Below, one piece after another: positions 58,544 to 64,000 of a stretch of 64,000 nucleotides of DNA. The notes under the pieces are model-generated. The model ran no database searches. It was not told the origin of the DNA and saw only the letters and a program-made list of their open reading frames with translations. Each line of letters opens with the position of its first letter. The stretch's first letter is position 1. The stretch is from Gentiana macrophylla. Lineage: Eukaryota; Streptophyta; Magnoliopsida; Gentianales; Gentianaceae. The stretch is from the NCBI GenBank assembly GCA_026214975.1, contig CM047817.1:57284246-57348245 (forward strand), in the 5' to 3' direction. Both the position numbers and the translations under genes were made by a program.

Positions 58544-59560
58544 GAATATGGTTGGTATTGCTGCTACTATACCAGGTCATATTTTGGAAGAATTAAGAGC
58601 TTTTAGAGAAGACATCAATCAGCTGAGGGGTCAGCTAAGGACCAGTTAACAGTGATTTGAAGAACGTGTTAATTTGGTTGAAAATAGGGGAAGAACAACT
58701 GAGGCAATTGCATCAAGTGTTACTGGTTAACAGTTTAGATGCAGTGATATGCATCTTGAAATCACTCAAAGAAAGTTGGACTCTGTAAAAAGGGATAAAA
58801 AGCCATATGAAGTTATCACCAACCTACACAAGAAAGTTGATAAATTGATTAAGAATTCATCATCTGCTGTAATTGATCTGATGTTTATAGAGAGGATGAA
58901 TCTGCTGGAACAAACACTACAAGGCCGAATTACTTAAATATACACTAGAACAAAAATCATGGAAGGCCAACTGAATAACACGTTATCTACTCAATAAGGA
59001 GTTCTGAGCCCGCTGAACCATTTTATTCATGATGTCAATAAGGGAGAAGAAGGAAAGACATCAGAAGCAAAAGAAACAAAGAAAATTTGAAGCTGAGGTG
59101 AATGCATATAGAACACCTGCTCTGGAAGAGTTGTGTTAACTAATGATCTGCTGAAAGAGTTTAAAACTGCTTATAATGCAAGAAGAAAACCCTAACATGA
59201 TATGTCATTTTTGGAGTGATTAAACTCTTTCTTAGGACTAAAATTATAGGAAGTAAGGATTAGATCTATGAGATCAAGGGTACCTGCAAGAGGATGTTCA
59301 AGAGGTGGAAAATGATAGTGTACTGAACAAAGATTAATGGGACTGTCAGCAAAAGACTCTCTGGATGAATTTAAACTGATGTATATGAGAGGAGCATTCA
59401 ACTGGCAAGACCTTCAAATGACCATTGCTGAAGCTTGGATGTGGTGGAAGATATGGCATACATGGATTGATTTCTCTAGAGTTGAAAATCAATGGATGGT
59501 TGATATGCATAGAGAAATAAAGAAGTATCAACAAAAGAGAGATCAAGAAAGGAGCTAGTT
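58544..59560 (+). pseudogene. env-like ORF, C-terminal part (coiled coil)
   Basis: Continues the frame interrupted at 51137: GIAATIPGHILEELRAFREDINQLRGQL, then EERVNLVENRGRTTEAIASS, MHLEITQRKLDSVKRDK, NLHKKVDKLIKNSSSAV and MNLLEQTLQGRIT. The heptad-like Leu/Ile/Val spacing fits the C-terminal coiled coil reported for SIRE-type env-like proteins. Later blocks (LKLMYMRGAFNWQDLQM, MWWKIWHTWIDFSRVENQWMVD, about 59350-59500) end near 59558 with QQKRDQERS. Stops at about 58647, 58729 and 58936 and a frame change near 59090 disable it. Confidence 0.6.
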
Positions 59561-59716
59561 CAGCAAACTCTTTTTACATGTCTTATCTTATGTTGGACAT
59601 AGTTGTAATAATGTTTGAACTAGTTTGGAACCTTAATGAAATATTTGAAGTTTGTTTTGTTTTTATTGTCTTTATCTTTTTGCTTTGCTGTAAGGAGAGT
59701 ATTGGCATCATCACTT
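59561..59716 (+). other. 3' non-coding end of SIRE-like element
   Basis: T-rich stretch (TTTTTATTGTCTTTATC) between the env-like ORF and the polypurine tract, as is usual in this lineage. Confidence 0.5.
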
Positions 59717-59728
59717 AAAAAGGGGAAA
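59717..59728 (+). other. polypurine tract of SIRE-like element
   Basis: AAAAAGGGGAAA followed by TTGTTGGACATA, the plus-strand priming site and LTR junction. Confidence 0.75.
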
Positions 59729-59729
59729 T

Positions 59730-60016
59730 TGTTGGACATATTTTATTTTTAATGATGAGTGCCAGGCTAGCTGTTATAGGGCAAAGGAAAAATGATGCCT
59801 ATAATGAATGTATAGGCTTACTAGAGTTTGATCTTTGTATAGATTTGATCAAACAAACACTGTAAAGAGGTTAGCTGACTTGCTCAGTAGACCTATCTAG
59901 GTTAGGTGTTCAGTAGAGTGTCTAGTACCTGCTGAAGACCGAAGGCGGAGGGTTCAAATTCAGTAATGAAGGCTAATGGTTCAAACGTAGTAATGATGAA
60001 TTCAAAGCCAAGGATA
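59730..60016 (+). mobile_element. start of SIRE-like 3' LTR (truncated by insertion)
   Basis: TGTTGGACATATTTTATTTT begins the LTR. After about 285 bp, at GGATATG, sequence switches to the minus-strand Copia LTR. The remainder of this LTR is not found in the window. Confidence 0.6.
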
Positions 60017-61711
60017 TGTGATAAAGAATTTAAGTAATTCTTCCTGGATATATAGAAACCCGATTCCGGATCTAATCCATAATTGGATCATCAGATCTGA
60101 TTCACAGCACCGATCGAGACGCTCGATCATGCACACCTGAAACTATGAATTAAAATTTGTTTTTCGAACCACGATATGATTCACATAATAAATTCATGTA
60201 TAAGAAGGTTAGTAGATTTATCCCAACCGGAGAGAAGGCATGATCTTGCGAATTGTATCTCCAAGCGACGACTGGTGGACATCGATCCTGCATTCGAACC
60301 TCCGCATGGAAACCATGGCTAGGACAAGAAAACAAAATTTCTCTCCTTTTTTCACAAAAAAAGCCATCCCCTTTTTTTGTAAACTGGCACTGGATTATTT
60401 TTTTTGGGTTCTATTTTTTGTTGGTTGAAACTCTGTTTTTATAGGAAAATAACTAATAATTTGAGAGTTTATCTTTTACACACATATTTATCTTTTCCTT
60501 TTTAGGAAAATAAAACCTATATCCAATAGGAAAACAAATTTCCTATTTATCCAATAAGAAAACTAATCTCTTATTTATAATTATTTATCACATAAATAAT
60601 TATATTATCCACATTATAATTAATTAAGAGAAAATTTCTTTTCCCAAAACCAAAAAAAAATATGGCGCCATTTTTTATGCCATTTGGGATAATAGAAAAT
60701 GTATTTTCTATATTACTTATTATTTACCGAATAAATAATATCCGCATAATTATTAAATATACCAACAATTTAATTTATTCTTTAGGTTCCACAAAACGAG
60801 AAAACACTCGCGTGTTAGGAGCCAACCCAGGGACCATGGACCTATAACCATTAGCTACAATAAATTGAATAAAATATTCATCGAACAGAACATTTCTACT
60901 CAACTTATTAATTCCGGAATTACGCCACCATAAATCTGAAACTGAACTCTATCGATTATAGATATAACTTATTCTCAAAACGTCGAGTCGATAAGTGTCT
61001 ATTGATTTAATCATTACATACAAACTAACCCTCCATAGACTATCCGTAACGAACCGGGATTATTACCGTAAACCTTCTTCATTACATCTTATCCTTATTT
61101 ATCATTAACCCGCAAGAAGGAATGGATTCAATATCTATGAGACACACACTCCTCACTCATTCCAGAATAGTGCCAACATGAAAGTCATTCGGACCGCGCC
61201 CTTTTGCCATCCTTAACGAACACATCAAACCCTATCTTGAAACAAGCAGACGGCTGCAATCACTTCATGATTAAGGTTAATCCATAAATGATCATCTTGT
61301 GATTTACTAAGATTTCTCAATCACGAAATTATATCAGAAATGCAGATTAAATCAGTCGAGTCCTATATGACTATATCATATATAAATGCCACACTTAGAT
61401 AACTAATATCAACGGTCCGGATAAGACGGTCACACCTTAAAGTGTTCTAGGCGCATTAATGGTGCTTTAATCAATAGACCCCATACTTTGATTAAATTCA
61501 TCACGGACTAATAGTTCAAGAGTATCACCATAAACTTAATACTCACGTGTGACACACACTTAGTTATATGGCTACATATGATATGAATTGGGGTTTTCAA
61601 CGGTGTATTACATATAAGCACGAAGCAAATAATAAGATGAGAATAAATCTGTCATTTATTGTCTTTATAAAAACAATTACATATATTGTATTTCGGGCGC
61701 TACTTCCAACA
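60017..61711 (-). mobile_element. Copia-type LTR, minus strand (3' LTR)
   Basis: The right end CTACTTCCAACA adjoins an inverted polypurine tract and RNase H, so it is a 3' LTR. Blocks at 60800-61600 match in reverse the LTRs at 29586 and 36761. A GGCGCC palindrome (60664-60669) and a TATA motif on the minus strand (about 60435-60444) are present. The left boundary TGATAAAG is my best estimate, where similarity to the SIRE-like LTR stops; it is uncertain by tens of bases. Confidence 0.75.
60435..60444 (-). promoter_or_regulatory. TATA box of minus-strand LTR
   Basis: The minus strand reads CTATAAAAAC, followed by AGAG, in the same context as the TATA box of the related LTR at 38133. Confidence 0.5.
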
Positions 61712-61790
61712 ATCTCCCACTTGCCCGTATAGACAAGCAACAATTGTCTTTCGGGCACTACATCCAACAATCTCCAACTTGCCCGTAAAG
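61688..61790 (-). repeat. tandem duplication of polypurine tract / LTR junction
   Basis: TTTCGGGCGCTACTTCCAAC then AATCTCCCACTTGCCCG recurs about 62 bp further right as TTTCGGGCACTACATCCAAC then AATCTCCAACTTGCCCG. The segment spanning the end of the LTR and the polypurine tract is therefore present twice. Confidence 0.8.
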
Positions 61791-62467
61791 ACAAGAAACA
61801 ATTGTTTTTAGAGCACCACACCCTTATTCTTTCTATCCACAACATTCTCACACTTGCTCTAAAGAATATGAGACATATCTCCCAATTTCATACCCACCAA
61901 GCGCTTCTCAGTGACAGTAGATGTCACGCATCGTGGTAAACTAATCAGCTAGGCTGTCGGCTCGAGGCGATCTTTTAGGACCGAAACGTCACCTCTATGC
62001 ACGATCTGTCTGACCAGGTGGTATTCTCTCTCAATATGCTTAGACCACTTGTGACTATGAAGATTCTTTACAGAAGCTACCTCTCCACTGTTTTCACAGT
62101 AAAGTGATATCGGCTTATCGAGACCTGGAATTACTTCCTGATCCAACAATGAACTTCACAAACCACACTGCCTCTTTAACTGCTCCGAAAGCTGCTATGT
62201 ATTCGACTGACATAGTCAAATTGGAAATGCTGGATTGCTCCATACTATAGCTCCATCACTATGAGTAAACAATGAGCCTGAGATCAATTCACGATCATTC
62301 TTAATCTGACTATAAGTTAGAATCAGTGTAGTCAACAATACTCAGGTTTGCACCCGAATATGCAAGCATATAATATGTTGTTCTATAAAGATACTTGAGG
62401 ATGCATTATACTTCTATCCAAAGCTCAAATCCAAGATTCGACTTTAATTGAATTTTAGTAATCTGAT
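61712..62467 (-). pseudogene. Copia RNase H / polyprotein C-terminus, minus strand
   Basis: The minus strand reads a GANLSIVDYTDSN block (about 62310-62355), SGSLFTHSDGAIVWSNPAFP (about 62220-62280), VEYIAAFGAVKEAVWFVKF-like residues, then LDKPISLYCENSGEVAS (about 62070-62120), SHKWSKHIEREYHLVRQIVHRGDVSV and a degraded tail with GGYEIGRYVSYSLEQV (about 61855-61905). This is the C-terminal half of Copia RNase H; the CEN of YCEN replaces the catalytic CDN. Frame breaks lie near 61949 and 62150. The upstream pol is lost because the plus-strand LTR starts at 62468. It is the best preserved guide to the badly decayed pol end at 35700-36660. Confidence 0.75.
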
Positions 62468-64000
62468 TGTTGAATAGGTGTCCTAAACCAAACCGGGTTA
62501 GACCGGATCCGACCAGGTCGGGTCGTTTACAGTCTATTTTTGTTCATGTAATAACTTTATTATGTTAATAAAAGCACTTATGTTATTATTATATTGCATA
62601 TCTTCATATTATTTATTGTATATAGATAGTAACATCCCTAGTCTCAAACCGTGATAGAGAAACCATGATAGTGATTATGGTTGATGAGATCTCTAATCAC
62701 TTTAACAAGTTTGATACTTAAATTTCTCTAGTCTTAAGTACTGTCAAAAGGGACATTGATAGTATAATTAGACTAGCACGTATTGGGTGTCTTTTATCTT
62801 ATAAACATAGAGATAGATCTCGTCTATCGAAGTGTAGAGACACTTGGACTGTAAGTGGACGTGGATTAGAGAATGCGTACGTTAGACTGACCGACATACA
62901 TTAAGTGTCACACTATGTGGCGGTTGTGTAATTATCCTTAAGACCGGAGTCTTCATGGCATCACAGTGTGGATTTTCATGCTTTGACACTATTGAGATTT
63001 CCCTTATCCATGGGGCGATCATGCGGTAGTGATTGGGTGTGATATTGAAGCATGCGGAGTATAAATGATTGGCCATCCGGGAACCGCGTATCCGATGATT
63101 ATGATCGAATATCCGAAATGACCTTCTTAGAAGGAATGTCTAGTTCTCGAGAATCTTTGCAAAGTAGGAGTAAATGTTTTATGCCGAGAGTGCATGATAT
63201 CCAGATTATAAGATACGATCGTTAATGTATTGACACTCGAGATACGATCGTATATATATTATTACAACGATAGGATTGTAAGTTACACGGTAACTGCTTC
63301 ACATGAAATGTTGTAGTCATTGCTTTTGACTCTTCCGATGAATGGGGATCACAGTGTGTTGCTAGATGCTATCCTGTGATCGTTAGGCATGAAGGGCATT
63401 TTCGTAATTTTCACTTTGTGTCTACGGCCAACATATTCGGAAGCCTATCGGGTCAGACACATATGAACATCGAGTCAGATTAAAATACGGTTATAGTTGA
63501 TAACCAAATAAAAAAAGTTTATCTCTAGACTATAAAGGTTATAATGGTATTTATATTAATATAGTAGTATTTATTAATTATGAATAAATAAAATACAAAA
63601 TATTAATTATACACAAATTAGATTAATTAAAGAATATTCCGGAAGCCAATTAATTGACATATGGGGTGCCACATCTATGGTATAACAAACACTTGGATTG
63701 TGCACTTTAATTAATAAGATTACCATAATATTAATTGATTTAGAAAAAAAATATATTTATGGTAATAAGATAAATATAGTCAATATAAGATATTGGCAAT
63801 AAAAGAGATAAATCATTCTAATTGATTTTCCTTATTTTATTGGGAAAATGTTTTCTTCTCATCCACTCTTATTTGGGGCGCCACATTGCCTATAAAAAGG
63901 AAGTGGGTGTCAAACTCTGTTGTACATCACAATTGCAAGAGTAATAGTTCTTGTGTAAAATAGAGAGCTTCCTATAGAGAGTTTGTGAGAGAGGAAAAAG
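62468..64000 (+). mobile_element. Copia-type LTR, plus strand, runs off the window
   Basis: Starts TGTTGAATAGGTGTCC. It is the reverse complement, with differences, of the LTR at 24961-26746: TTTACAGTCTATTT, TCTCTAATCAC, ATTGGGTGTGATATTGAAGC and GGCGCCACA blocks line up in order. About 1.53 kb of an expected 1.8 kb is present. It carries the TATA box at 63891. It is inserted into the internal region of the minus-strand Copia element. Confidence 0.88.
63891..63900 (+). promoter_or_regulatory. TATA box with upstream GGCGCC palindrome
   Basis: TATAAAAAGG lies 8 bp after GGCGCC (63877-63882). The transcript would start in the following GTGGGTGTCAAACTC region. In the minus-strand relative at 24961-26746 the TATA core is altered to CTAAATATG (about 25330). 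Confidence 0.7.

Larger units (their letters stand above)
48137..60016 (+). mobile_element. 3' part of a SIRE-like Copia element, interrupted
   Basis: Comprises the env-like ORF (48283-51137 and 58544-59560), a 3' non-coding stretch ending with the polypurine tract AAAAAGGGGAAA (59717-59728), and the beginning of the 3' LTR (TGTTGGACATA, 59730). This order, with an extra ORF between pol and LTR, is that of SIRE/Maximus-type Copia elements. Gag and pol are not in the window: the left side is cut by the Tat-like element. LINE 2 and its solo LTR lie inside. Confidence 0.65.

Overview
This is nuclear DNA of a flowering plant, probably a eudicot; I cannot name the species. It is AT-rich and packed with Ty1/Copia and Ty3/Gypsy LTR retrotransposons, plant L1-type LINEs, a CACTA (En/Spm) DNA transposon and a hAT fragment. 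All coding material is transposon-derived and broken. I found no host gene, tRNA, rRNA or CRISPR array. The layering of insertions suggests a gene-poor, repeat-rich chromosomal region.

Left part (1-28 kb). A minus-strand Copia-type LTR with an initiator-Met tRNA primer site lies at 1010-2877, and a fragment of a second minus-strand LTR at 3770-4217. A complete CACTA element (4221-10390, target duplication TAC) carries a TNP1-like gene but no TNP2 transposase. From 10394 a decayed composite retroelement runs rightward: a Gypsy-style gag, then Copia protease, integrase and reverse transcriptase (RT). A 646-648 bp piece of the RT domain is tandemly repeated about 6.3 times (12674-20012), with a Gypsy/Tat-like LTR element inserted in the fourth unit (15207-18438). 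RNase H (20138-20611), a polypurine tract and a 3' LTR follow. A 2.5 kb minisatellite with a period of about 51 bp (21520-24012) abuts that LTR. A minus-strand Copia LTR (24961-26746) then sits beside a hAT transposase C-terminal fragment (26817-27161).

Right part (28-64 kb) is a nest. A minus-strand Tat-like Gypsy element (28231-48136) holds a whole Copia element in its 3' LTR (29586-38481, target duplication ATATC) and a 6 kb LINE in its internal region (39408-45439). To its right is the 3' part of a SIRE-like Copia element with a long env-like or transposon-protein ORF (48283 onward). That ORF is split by a second LINE (51138-58543), which is itself split by a solo LTR (52424-54139, target duplication CCTTC). 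The SIRE-like 3' LTR begins at 59730 and is interrupted near 60017 by a minus-strand Copia element, which a plus-strand LTR then truncates at 62468. That last LTR runs off the window and belongs to the same family as 24961-26746.

The most unusual structures are the tandemly amplified RT domain, a 122 bp LTR-end fragment embedded in LINE 1 between identical 129 bp duplications, an insertion in the CACTA element consisting of little more than a poly(T) run between 16 bp duplications, and a conserved ORF1/ORF2 stop-start overlap in both LINE copies. Boundaries backed by target duplications are the firmest calls. Family assignments rest on motifs read by eye, with no database search.
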